Assembly (NCBI RefSeq): GCF_910594005.1
Contig: NC_057829.1
Span: 62,169,001-62,233,000, forward strand
DNA length: 64,000 nt
Reading direction: 5' to 3'
Source of the DNA: Cervus elaphus
Lineage: Eukaryota; Chordata; Mammalia; Artiodactyla; Cervidae
Each line of letters begins with the position of its first letter. Position 1 is the stretch's first letter. The notes under the pieces were generated by a model that was not told the DNA's origin, made no database searches, and was given only the letters and a program-made list of their open reading frames with translations. Shown one piece after another: positions 52,745 through 63,896 of this stretch. A program made the position numbers and the translations under genes.

Positions 52745-54380
52745 TTTTTTTTTTTTTTTCTTTCCCTGTTTTGTTTTTTTTTTTCTTTTTTCTTTAAACC
52801 TAAGGAAGCAGGATCTGAGAAGACAGCACAGCAGTATCGGCCTCCCTGGGCCTGAGGGCCACATGTGCGTCCCCTCGGAGGGCATGGCAGGAGGGGCAGG
52901 TGGGGTGGGGGGAAGGCCTGGTGGCAGCAGCAGGACCACCGTCACACGGCGGTGCGTGTGGGCGTGCTGGGCTGGTTTAGCCGCAGTGTTTTACACAACC
53001 AGCCAGCAAAATCCACTTCTTCCACCTCGGACCGCTTGATGAAGGTGTGGTTCATGAGCATCTTCAGGTCTGCTCGCTCAGCTGGGTTCTTAATTAGGCA
53101 TTTATTTACAAACTCCTGGAAGTCCTGGGTGAACACACCGTTGGGCAGCTTGGGAGGAGGCTCGTTCACGATGTAGTCCAGCAGCTCAAAGATCGCCATG
53201 GCTGGCCGGCTGTCCATCCCGTGACCGCTGATGGGGCGTCCGGGGGGCCTCGGCCGCGGCGAGATGCTGGGAGGTTCTCCTTCCACACCATCGACCATGG
53301 GCCGGCCAAATATGGCCTCCAGCTCCTTGGCATCCGGCGGGGGGATGGGGTACCTTCCGATGGACAGTTCCACCAGGGACAGGCCCATGCTCCAGATGTC
53401 TGACTGCACCGAGTAGTGGGTGCCTTGTAGCCGCTCCGGAGACATGTAGGACCGCGTCCCCACGAAGGAGTTGGCCATGGAGTCGATGAGCTGGCCGCTC
53501 ACCCCGAAGTCACACAGCTTGATCTCCCCTCGGGAGTTGACGAGGATGTTGGACGGCTTCACGTCTCGGTGCATGATCTGGTGTTTCTCCCGGAGGTATG
53601 CCAGGCCCCGCAGAACCGCGATGCTGACCTTGCCCAGGATCTCTTCGGGGATTCTCTTGGCTTCTTTCAACACCTGGTCCAGGGAGCCGCCATCCATGTG
53701 CTCCATGCAGATGCTGATTTCGCCGTCGCTGTGGAAGGCCCCGTAGAAGCCCACGATGTACGGGGAGTTGCACTCGTGCAACACTTGTAGCTCTCGAATG
53801 ATCTGGTTCCGGATGGCTGGCTTGATCTCCAGGTGGATCAGCTTTCTGGCCATGATGAGGCCCGAGGGTCTGTGCTGGACCTTGGTGACCACTCCGCCAC
53901 TGCCGGCTCCCAGCTCGGAGATCCGTTCGAAGTCATCGTCCTTGAGTTCACCGACTTTGGCCTTCTGGGTAAGGAAGGCTTCCAGCCGCTTCTTCTGCTG
54001 CTCGTCAAGCTCTAGCTCCTCTAGCTTCTTCTGGAGGCCCACCAGGTGTGCTTAGTAGGGGACGGGCCCTCGGCGATGGCGGGGTTGATGGTGAGCGCCG
54101 GCAGCACCGGCTTCCTCCGGGCCAGCATCGGGGCTCCGCGGGCCGGCGGCGGCGGCGCCTCTAGCCGGGGCCCATAGGGGGCGGGCCGGGAGCGGGCGGC
54201 ACCGACGCGAGCCCGGGGCTGCGGCCGCGGCCTAGGCCGGCGCCGAGGCGACGAGGATGGGCGGTGCTGCGGATCTGGGGCGAGGGGCCCCAAAGGTCGC
54301 CGGGGCTGAAGCGGCGGGATCGGGGCCGCCGCAGCCACCGAAGCCGGACAGGGGCTGACGCTGCAGCAGGAGCCCGGGAG
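52741..54380 (-). pseudogene. MAP2K2P: MAP2K2 (MEK2) processed pseudogene, near full length
   Basis: An intronless reverse-transcribed copy of the dual-specificity kinase MEK2. It has the GC-rich 5'UTR (54380-54129), start codon (54128-54126), kinase, stop (52944-52942), a short 3'UTR and a poly(A) tail (T run at 52741-52760). A 13-bp direct repeat ctgatctagtttt at 52732-52744 and 54381-54393 marks L1-type insertion. Codons 1-25 (MLARRKPVLPALTINPAIAE...) are followed by a net loss of about 16 nt near 54053, which shifts the frame. The remaining 365 or so codons are open to the natural end (...PTRTAV). The catalytic Lys, HRD, DFG and the activation-loop serines are kept. The glycine loop has GAGSGG for GAGNGG and the APE motif reads SPE. 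MEK2, not MEK1, is shown by the N-terminus, the PRPRPPGRP insert and the C-terminus. Confidence 0.96.
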
Positions 54381-54393
54381 CTGATCTAGTTTT
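54381..54393. repeat. Right TSD of the MAP2K2 retrocopy
   Basis: ctgatctagtttt, directly after the first base of the retrocopied 5'UTR. Confidence 0.9.
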
Positions 54394-55685
54394 GAGAAGA
54401 AGATGCAAGACATGGCCAAGGAGGCAGAGGAAAATTAGGCAGACAGAGCCCTCGGGTGGAACAGCCCTCTGTTGTTTTGATGTCCAGGATGACCTAATTG
54501 GAACACACTTTCCTCCCGTTTCTCCCTCTCCCAACTCCAGCGTGAGAGGTTCTGGGATGACCACTCAGAAGGTGAAGGACCGTTCCCTGCAGGGTGCAAG
54601 ATCTTCGACTCTGCAGACAGAAAGAGCCAGGTTCATGTCTGAGTGCATACTCCATGAGTGATGACCTTGGGCAAATACTTAGCTATTCTGACCCTTCATT
54701 TCCTTGTTTGTGAAATAGAACCTCTTCAGCAGATATTGTGAGGGGCAAACAAAGTGGTGCATGGAAAGACAGCCTCCTGCACAATGCCAGCACATAATAG
54801 GCATCCAGGACTGTTAGCTCGCCAAGGGATGTGTGACTTTAGGAGATAAATGTGGCGTGTGCTCTGAAAGCTCACTCGGACACCTTGGCCCTAGCTCCGA
54901 CTTGGGACTCTGAGCAGCAATTCTGCTCCGTGCACTCCGGCGTACCCCTCACCCCCTGCCCTGGACTTGGCAGAGCTTCTCTCCTCCAGGGGAAGTGTGG
55001 TTTTGGGCACTGGCAAGAGTGTTGGAGCTCCCAGGTGGTTGAACAAGGTGCTGGCTCCCTGGGCAGCTGGTCTCCCATGCTGTTTTTTGGTATCCCAGTG
55101 CCTGACCTGGACAGAGTGAGGCATTGTTTCTGGACTGCTTATGTAAGAACTGCACGTGGTCTGAGAGCCAGGGGCGTCTGTACCTGGCAGCTCCAGGGCC
55201 TCTGAAGGGCAGAGGGGCGAGGCTGGAAACCTCCTGGAAGAGGAATATGGGTAGGCTTTACCTGACAGTTCTGCCTTGGGGGCCCCTGAGGCTCCTGGAA
55301 ATGGGGCCTGTGATGAAATTGAGGTGGGAAGCCTTTAATAAAAACCAAACCTGGGTGGGGGCTGACCCTGGGGCAGCCATTCAGGGAAGCTTTCTCTCTG
55401 TGGCCAGGCTGGCTGATTACTTTGGCCCTGGTGCCAGAGAAAGGAGGAGGCTGTGCTCTGATGTGATCTCCCTTCCTGATGAGCCTGCTCCAGGGCCAGG
55501 GCAACTGGGTGAAACACTTGGCATGCTGGACATCTGTCCATCTGGGAGCATCTGCTGTCTGTCCAGGCACACGTTTCCCCCAGCTGATGGAGGAACTTGC
55601 TTGTTCAAAACAATGTGTACTCATGGTTTGTTGTGAGCAAAGTTCTACACAGATAACTCTTTGATTGGGGATTCTCGGGAATTAT
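54394..55685. other. Intergenic with MIR patch
   Basis: A + strand MIR-like stretch at about 54630-54820. The rest is unique and no gene is seen. Confidence 0.45.
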
Positions 55686-55760
55686 GGGGAATTCTCTGGT
55701 GGTCCAGTGGTTAGGACTCCTTGCTAAGATCCCTCAAGCTGTGCAGTGGGACCAACAATC
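55686..55760 (+). repeat. CHR-type SINE, truncated
   Basis: 'ggggaattctctggtggtccagtggttaggactcc' followed by a shortened body. Confidence 0.8.
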
Positions 55761-55795
55761 ACCTGGCTAGTTAAAGTTATCAAAACCAACATTTT

Positions 55796-55930
55796 TTCTT
55801 CTTTTCTTTTTGGCTGCACGGGGTCTTAGTTGCAGCATGTGCGAGCTTGTTCGGGAGCTTATTCCCCGGACCCAGGATCCCTGTGATTGGAATCATAGAT
55901 TCTTAACCACTGGACCACCAGGGAAGTCCC
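55796..55930 (-). repeat. CHR-type SINE (antisense)
   Basis: 'tctttttggctgcacggggtcttagttgcagcatg' to 'ccactggaccaccagggaagtccc', the complete element in reverse. It forms an inverted pair with the preceding SINE. Confidence 0.88.
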
Positions 55931-55958
55931 TATTTTCCTGCTTTTTCAGTGCCTACTT

Positions 55959-56642
55959 CAGTGGTTCTCCTTGTAGTCAGGGTTCCCTTGAGGGTCCCCA
56001 AGTGCCTTTTAGGTAGTCTACAAGGTCAAAATTGTACGTAATTTGAAGATCTACTCAAAGTGCAAGATAGACCAATGAATTTTAAGGATTTAATTTTGTT
56101 AAGTAAGAAAAGTTTATTGATGTGGATTCAGATTCTACATTACAACCAACATTGAAGGAACTGCCACATGTCAATATTTTGGCGGTATCAATTTGATAGC
56201 CATAATATCTGAAAAGGCTATTAAAATACTCTCTTTTTTAAAAAAATACTCTCTTTTTTACATTTCTATGTAAAGCCAAATTTTCTCCATATATGTCAAC
56301 CAAAGCAACATGTAACAACAGATTGAATGCAGGTGATATCTGTCTGTCTTCTGTTAACCTAGACATGAATGAGACTGCAAAAGTGTAAAATGGTGCCACT
56401 CTTTTCACTATTTTTTTTGTTTTGTAAAATATAATTATTTTTCACATAATTTGTTATTTATGTCAACATAATGGGTGTATTATGGTTGTTTGAAATGAAT
56501 TAATATTTTTTTTTCAGTTTTCATTTTAACCATGGTAGATACTAATAGGTATAAATCTATATAAACATAAGTTCTTTAATTTAAAATTTCAATTTTTAAG
56601 GGTGTAAAGAGGTCCTGAGATCAAAAAGTTTAAGAACCACTG
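55959..56642. mobile_element. hAT-type DNA transposon remnant
   Basis: Starts with cagtggttct and ends with its reverse complement agaaccactg, the terminal repeat typical of MER5/Charlie/Zaphod-group elements. Flanks gcctactt (55951-55958) and gcttattt (56643-56650) match at 6 of 8 bases with two transitions, as expected for an aged 8-bp hAT duplication. The interior is AT-rich without a transposase frame. Confidence 0.78.
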
Positions 56643-57002
56643 GCTTATTTCCTCTGTTCATTTCTGATAGAGGTGTATAAAATCTACTTTGTGGGTTCGC
56701 TAATTTTTCTTTTCTTTTTTTCTTTTGATTCAGTTTTGTTTTTTACACTTTGAAGCTGCATTGTTAGCAGCATAAAGTTTTGTGATTATTATGTGTTCTG
56801 GTTGGATTGTAATTTTTATCTGTTTGAAATAGCCTCCTTTGTTCCTTTTAATCTTTAGTCATGGGAAAAATGATTTCATGAACTAACATTTAGCTAGCAC
56901 CTGCTATGGGCCAGGCGTACATGAGAAAGAGTGTCTATACTGGTCCATGTGGAGAATGTGGACTCATGAAAGCAGTGAGGCGTCGTGGGAGGAGTCAGGG
57001 CT

Positions 57003-57205
57003 TTGAGTCAGACTGACTGGTGGTGAATTCCAACTGCATCCTAGTTGTGTGTCTTTGGACATATGTCTATTGGACTTTGGACCTGAATTTGTTTATTTGC
57101 AAAATGTGGTTAGTAACATTTATTTACTGGGTGGTGGTGAGGATTTACTGGATACAGGATGAGAGAAGCACGTGGCAGAGCGCCCGGTGTATAGTAGATC
57201 TGTGA
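57003..57205 (+). repeat. MIR SINE
   Basis: 'ctttgagtcagactgactggtggtgaattccaactgc' through 'gatttactggatacagg', colinear with MIR. Confidence 0.7.
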
Positions 57206-57540
57206 TGAGTGCTAGAACAGAGCCATAGCAAGAGATCTGCCACGTTCGTGCCCCTCCAAGGCCTCTGGGGGAGGCGTGTCCCAGTGGGGGAGTGCACCGT
57301 GCTTGGAGTCGGAAGGTCTCAGTTGTGTGTTTTCAGCTTAATAGCAAGTGCCTCCCACACCCCGAGTCTGTTTCCTCATCTGTAAAGTGAGGAACGCAGT
57401 CTCTGTCCTGCATTCTCCATGGGACTATCTTGAGAATAATGAAAAAGAAGGGCTTTGGGATGATGATGGAGATGAGGCTGACTTTGTCCTTGGTCCAAGG
57501 TGGGACCTCTCTGTCCCCAGCTCTTCTTTTTAATATTTAT

Positions 57541-57672
57541 TTTTATTTATTTATTTGGCTGCTTGGGTCTTAGTTGGGGCATATGGGATCTAGTTCCCTG
57601 ACCTGGGATGGAACCTGGGCCCCCTGTGTCGGGAGTACAGTGTCTTAGCTGCTAGACCACCAGGGAAGTCCC
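57541..57672 (-). repeat. CHR-type SINE (antisense)
   Basis: 'ttggctgcttgggtcttagttggggcatatgggatctagttcc' to 'agaccaccagggaagtccc', with a (TTTA)n tail at its left. Confidence 0.88.
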
Positions 57673-58557
57673 TGTCCCTGGCTGTGTGGAGGTCTTGCCA
57701 GCACAAGCTTGCCTGCCTCCCGGGGGAATGGGATGCCTGAGGACGTGAGACTGAATCTCGTCTTTATTCCAGAGCCTCCTGGAATTACCTACCTTTTGCA
57801 GTCTCAATGTTCCCCTGCTGGGACACCTGTCTTCACAGCAACTGCTGCTGAGTACTCAGCAAAAAGCCCAGGGGGAGTGGTCTGTGAAATGAAGAGAAGT
57901 ATTAGTGCCAGTGGGGACCCATGACTACTGTCCCCCAGCATCCTCCCATCCCCCACCACTTTCTATAAGAGGAAGCTAGAACTTGACCTTCCTGACTCCC
58001 AGTCCAGTGCTCTTCCTACCACACTGACAGCACTGTTTTTCTTTCCAGCATTTTAGTTTTGTCAACTGCAAAGTCAACATGTATCCCACAGGCCCGTAGC
58101 TGTCCCCCCTTTCCTGCTGCACAACCTGCCTCTGGGCAGCAGTTCAGGAAGGTCTGCTCAGGATCTCGGGGCAGTGGGGGCCTTGTTCTGGAGGGCCTGG
58201 GCTTACTGCCACTGAGTCGAGTGGCCAGGGAGGTGACCTAGTCTTCCCTTCCAGGAGCTTGGGCACCGGCAGGTTTTCCATTTGTCCTGGATCTCATGTG
58301 GTTCTGCAAAAAAAACGAGAGGTCAGACTTGTCCTGGGCCTGGGTCTTGGTCTAGCTCTAAGAATGCCTGTCTGAGATACAGCAGGAAGTAAGGTGGAGG
58401 GTGGGCATGGCTGGTGTTCTCTGGACAGGGCTGGGATGGAGAGAAGGACAAGTAAAATTCCCCTCGCACAGTGGGTCCCCAGCACACCTGGGAGCCCTGA
58501 GGCTGTGGCTGGTGGGCAATCCAGCTAGAAGCAACTCAGAGAGGCACCCACATGTTT
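57673..58557. other. Intergenic, no gene seen
   Basis: Unique sequence with no recognised exon, RNA gene or young repeat. Confidence 0.4.
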
Positions 58558-58579
58558 GGGTTAAGACCATGAACTCTGG

Positions 58580-58709
58580 GGACATCCCTGGTGGTCCAAT
58601 GGTTAAGACTCCACACTTCCACTGCAAGGGACACAGGTTAGGTCCCTGATCAGGGAACTAAGATTCTGCATGCTGGGAGGCACAGCCAAATATTAAATAG
58701 TAATAAAAA
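58580..58709 (+). repeat. CHR-type SINE with 17-bp TSD, inserted in a MIR
   Basis: Perfect duplication aagaccatgaactctgg at 58563-58579 and 58710-58726. The host MIR starts at about 58558 and continues from 58727 to about 58870 ('ccttgggcaagttatttaacctgtctgtgcttcag'). Confidence 0.92.
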
Positions 58710-58870
58710 AAGACCATGAACTCTGGAGCAGGACTGGATTCTAATTTCAGCAATGCTCCTTGACCTTGGGCAAGTTATTTAACCTGTCTGTGCTTCAGTC
58801 TCCTCATCTATAAAATGAGGATAATAATTCTAGTGCCTTATAGAGTTCCTCCCAAGGCTCTAGTTAGTTG

Positions 58871-61603
58871 AGGCCTCTTGGCTGGGAGAACTCATAGAAC
58901 CCCAGACCTCCTTGTGTGATCCTCATTTCCTGGCCATCATCTCTCTAGGTTTGTTTTTTTTTTTTTTTTTTTGGTTTCTGGCTTCCCAGTAGGCTGAGGG
59001 TTCCCCAAGGGCAAGACTTGTCTTGTCCATTTCCGTTTCTCTGGCTCCTAGCATGCTGCCAATCATGTAGGAGATGCTCAATACATGTTGCATGAATGAA
59101 TGACTGATTGGCTGAATGAATACTTGGTGGAAGGAAGTAGAAGAAAGGAGTCTTTGGAGCCAAGTGGGTTCAGGTGGGAGCCACCTTCCTTTAACCTTTC
59201 TTGGGCTCTTTTGGAATTCTTGGGAGGCCCAGGGAAGATCAGGAGGGCTGTAGGGTGACTGTGGGGCGAGCCACTGAGGACTCAGTGAGTAAGCTGAGAG
59301 GTATCAGATGCTTGCTGTGGGACTGGGGGTGATGGACAAGCCCTCTAAGCTCGTGAAGATCTCCCCCTTCCCCCCTACTCTCTTGAACACTTGTTTAGTG
59401 CATCCTAGGTCCCTGGCATTATGTTCTGTGCTTTCCCATCCACTGCCTCGTTTAATTATTCTACCGGCACTGTGAGGGAGGCATTATCTTCCCCATATAA
59501 TATGAGAAAATTGAGACCTAGAGAAGTTCAGTAACTTGCTCAGAGTCACATAGCCAAAGAGCAGGGCCTGGACTTGAACCCAGGATTTCCCTTCATGACT
59601 TGTGACTTGCATCTGAGAAGGGCTGGGAGCAGGTCTACCCTGTCCAGCCCTGACCCAAACAGTTTTGCAGGGGAGGGGATCCCTAGAGCTGCAGCAGGTA
59701 ATTCAGTGGGACTCAAGTAATGGGGCTGCAGCGGTTTGGCCCCCGTTGGCTGGGCTACTGCCCTCAGGGAGTGTGAGGTCTAGAGGGACAGCCAGCTGAT
59801 AGCCTCTAATCATAGCTAGAGTGGGTACCTGGTTGCAGGGTGGAGAGGTGCCCCAAGGCTGCTCTGTGGAGGAGAAAATGAGCAGTGGACACAGAGTCAA
59901 AGGCACCTACGATTAGGCTTTTGCCTCTACTGCTTATGTGGGAACTTGGGTACGACACAACTCCTCATGCCTCAGTTTCCCCATCTGCAAAATGGGGACT
60001 TTCCTTTTGCAGATTTGCTGGTAAGATTAAATGAGACTTCTCACTTACCTGAAGATTAAATGAGACTTCTCATTTACCTGAAGATTCTTAAAAGTGCTCT
60101 AGTGTAAGTGCTGAAAGAGTTTTGTGCAATCACAGGAGGCAGTCAGTGCAGGGGCCCCACTCTCTCAGCCCCAGCTGTGGCAGCAGGGGGCCCTGGGAAC
60201 CCCACATTTACAAAATGCTTCAGCTGATAGCTGTTCTCTATTCTGCTGGCTCCTGACCACCCAGGGTCTGGGAGGCACTATTAAAGCTCCATAAATTATT
60301 CTCCATGTTTCTACAAATCAACATAGGATGGTTCATTTGCCTGTAAATATAAGAGCAGATTTCTTTGCTTTCAGCTGGAATCACACTCTCACAGGATGGA
60401 ACTCCCTCTCTCATGCCAAACGGAAGAATTGGCAGTCCATGCATCTTTGATTATTTAAAAAACAGAGGCTGGGAGAGGGAAGTGCATGGTCCTGTAAGGG
60501 GAACTGTAGGTCAGAGAGGCCCCAGGGAACTTTGTGCTCCTGGTGCCAGGGAGGAAGTCAGGAAGCCCCTAGGAGGTCCTGGAGGGCAGGCCATGGAGGG
60601 GAAACCCAGGGCAGGAGTGGTGGGGTGGGGGCCAGCTGTTGAGGGAACCCTGGGCAGACAATGGCCTCATTAAGGAGAGGGTGCTGGTGGGGAGAAGCTG
60701 GGCAGGGCCAGTGAGTCTCTTCTCCCCCACCCTAGCCAATGGAGTGATTGTCCTTGGCTGGGAGGGAGCTGGGGCCCTGGCCTGGGAACTGCTGGGCACT
60801 TGCCCCGAGGGCCACCGAGGTGGTTGCAGCTTCTTTGCCTGGCCCCAGAATGGGTCTTCTGTGCTCGGACACAGATGGTTCAGGCCACAGTGGGGCTACC
60901 TGGTGCTCGTTCTTCCAGCTGCCGGGGGTTCAAGGCATGGGTGCCCCACCCAAGGCTCTCTGAAAGGGGCCCCTACTCCCCTCCGGCCCACTGCTGGGAA
61001 ACTGAGGCCCCGATGAGGTTTGTCTGGGATTTGGGCTTGGCCTCACCCGCTGTGCCGTGGCTTTAGGCTGGTTGCTCCACGTCTCGACTCTCAGTTGTTG
61101 GAGAAGTGCTTCCCAGTGGGATGGATAGGCTGCACCCTCCTGCCTCCACACCTTGTTTGGTCATCAGGACCACTGGGGGCTGCTGCTAGTATTTACTGGA
61201 CAGGGATCAAGGATGCTAAATCACTGCCTCATCCAGTCCAGCCCTGCGGGACCAGGACTTGTTCTGCCCCAAAGGCCGACAGGGCCCCTGTGAAGAAGCA
61301 CTCATAGATCAATGCTTTTCGCCAGTGGTGTTTTTAAAGTAAGGTGATCCTGTTTTCAAATGATGTGGCTTGTGGGAACTCAGCAGATAAGACAGGTGAG
61401 AAGGGGGCAGTTGTGGTGAGGGCTGTGGTGGGGCCCAGAGCTCTGCCCCCAAGCATTCCTTTCCCCCACAGTGGCCCCTGACCAGCGTGGACTCTCTCCA
61501 GGGCCACGTGCAGCCAACTGGGCCCTGTTTGGCTGTTCTGAATGTTCTGATTGCTCAGACCGATGTTCTGATTGGTCGGTGGTTACCCTGAATCATTGGT
61601 CAA
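58871..61603. other. Intergenic with MIR copies
   Basis: Antisense MIR at about 59385-59585 and sense MIR at about 59925-60120. Within the latter is a local tandem duplication of about 31 bp (two copies of 'aagattaaatgagacttctca', 60024-60085). No gene is recognised. Confidence 0.5.
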
Positions 61604-61820
61604 AAAATGAATCTCTGGTGTCTCAGACGGTAAAGAATCTGCCTGCACTGCAGGAGACCCAAGTTTGATCCCTGGGCCAGGAAGATCCCCTGGAAAAGGA
61701 AATGGCAATGGGCTCCAGTAATCTTTTGCCTGGAGAATTCCATGGGCAGAGGAGCCTGGTGGGCTACTGTCCATGGGGTCACAAAGAGTCAGACACAACT
61801 GAGTGAGTAACACTTTCACT
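61604..61820 (+). repeat. Bov-tA SINE
   Basis: 'ctctggtgtctcagacggtaaagaatctgcctgcactgcagg' to 'gagtgagtaacactttcact'. Confidence 0.9.
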
Positions 61821-62380
61821 ACCGTAATCCAGGGTAATATCCTGACATCAGTCAGCGTCTGCCCTGTGCCACATATTACTCCTCACCCCTACATTTGTCC
61901 CATGGTTTCTGTTTCTGTTTTAGTTGTTAGAAGTATTATGATGGGCACATGAGGTCTGGGGTTAACTTCCCATGCCTGTGAATTGTCGCTGCCCCCTGAA
62001 TCTACCTTGACTAGGCTGGCTGATGTGGGCTGTCACAGGGCACACCCCACAGCCAGGAGGGGAGAGAGGTTCCCAAATTTGCAGTGTGAAGCTGGTTAAA
62101 ATACCTATTCAGATTACTGGGCCACCTGCAGGTTCTAGTTCAGCACGTGTCACTCCCACGTGGTTCGGATGCAGTGATGTGGGGACCCAGATGGGAAATA
62201 CTGGCCGTGGAGGGGGTCATGCTGGCTCATCACTTCCACTCCTCCTCCTGTTCATGGACTAGACACTTTCCAAGGCTCATGGGCCTCCTTGAGGCTAAAA
62301 TGAGAACTCTTCCCTTCTGGAAGCTCCACACAACCTGCCTCCTCTGCCTGGGGATGTAATTAGCTGGGTTCATGTCCTTC
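61821..62380. other. Intergenic, no gene seen
   Basis: Unique sequence between two Bov-tA SINEs. Confidence 0.4.
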
Positions 62381-62565
62381 TTGGGCTTCCCTGGTGGCTC
62401 AGCGGTAAAGAATTCGCCTGCAATGAAGGAGACGCAGGAGACATGGGTTTGATCCCTGGGTCAGGAAGATCCTGTGCAGGAGGGCATGGCAATCCCATGG
62501 ACAAAGGAGCCTGGTGGGCTACAGTCCATAGAGTCACAAAGAGTCAGACATGACAGAGAACGCCA
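62381..62565 (+). repeat. Bov-tA SINE
   Basis: 'gggcttccctggtggctcagcggtaaagaattcgcctg' to 'gagtcagacatgacagag', with an internal deletion in the body. Confidence 0.88.
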
Positions 62566-62604
62566 AGTACGCATACCTTCTTACCTTCTGCAGCACCCAG
62601 CTCT

Positions 62605-63215
62605 GATTAGTAAACGGTGTTTGCAGACTTTTGTATGTCCAGGACTGTTGCTAAGTACTTTCTCATCTCATTTAAACCTCTCAATAAGGCTGAGAGGTAG
62701 ATGTTATTATCATTCTGGTTTACAGATGAGAAGTCAGAGATGACTGAGGAACTTGCCCAGGGTCACACAGCTGGGAGGATTCCAGATGATCTGACTCCAC
62801 CACACATATTTTGAGTACAGGCAGGGCAGCCAGCCCATCCCTCTGTCTGCGATTTCATAATCACCTTTCAGTGAGTCTGGCTCATGCCAGCACCATTGCT
62901 ATTATTAGTAATATTACTGATGAGGATTTTAATCTTAAGACTTCCCTGAGCTTCATACTTCAGGTGAGATCCTTAAAAGGATAGTGGTTGAGAACCGCTT
63001 GGGTCCTGGTGAAGATAATTCATCTTTAGACGGTGTTTGGGAGTCACATCGGTTATCTTGAGATAACAGATCACATCTTCAGAACAGTCAGTCATTTTGC
63101 AGATAAAGAAACTGAGGCTCAGAGAGGTTAAGCATCTTACTCAAGGTCATCCAGGCAGTAAGTGATAGAGCTAGAATTGAACAAAGTTCTGACTCTCCAA
63201 CCTTCCATGTTTTTC
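62605..63215 (-). repeat. Two antisense MIR copies
   Basis: About 62605-62800 and about 63055-63215. Both carry 'tttacagatgag.../gcagataaagaaactgaggctcagagagg' and 'gggtcacacagctggg/ggtcatccaggcagtaagtg' blocks of reversed MIR. Confidence 0.7.
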
Positions 63216-63896
63216 CATTGCCCCAATCTGGATTATGCCAGATTAAGACAGGAAAACTTTCAGGCCTTTTCAGCCCACCCTGAAGGGCTCTGAAGACAGC
63301 TGAAGGTCCACTAGAGACAAAGTGGTCAGTGCCCTCTGGACCTAGTTACGTGGCCAGGCAACTTGGGGTCATTGGAAGGTGCATTCTTTCCCCTCCACTC
63401 ATTACCCAGCCTCTGGCTTCCTGGAATTTTTGTTAGAATTCCAAATCACTTGGCAATAAGTCCTCTTCCCCACAGTTTTTGCAAGCAGGAACCAGACACC
63501 CTTCAGCTTCCAGACTGTACACTTTCACACCCTAGCCTGCTTTAAACGGGTGCCAGGGCCCTTCAGCAGAAAGCAGGAAGGTTAGCAGGACAGCCAGACA
63601 GCCAGGGAGTCTGGTTGTTACTTCCTGGGGCTGACTCTGGAGGGCGGAAAGGACCTCAGAGGCTCACAGACCCCAGCACAGGTCCTTGGCCTACATCTCC
63701 CTGTGCAAGTTCCCCCTTTTCTGGGTCCCAGCTTCCCAATGTTGTAAAAGTAAATGCCATCCTGATGAGAGTCAGATGAGATAATGCATGTGAAGAGGTT
63801 TTACCACTAGTATTATTTGATTACCTGAAGGTCAAGCTTGTTTTAAAAGCTCTCTGTGGTTATGGACATGTTCTGTATCTGGGTCCTCTAATTTGG
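63216..63896. other. Intergenic, no gene seen
   Basis: Unique sequence with a weak MIR-like end at about 63740-63800. Confidence 0.4.

Noticed and set aside
52942..54042. Functional MEK2-type kinase gene
   Set aside because: No introns, poly(A) tail, target-site duplication and an N-terminal frameshift; the long frame starts with GTG and has no ATG before the glycine loop. Treated as a processed pseudogene.
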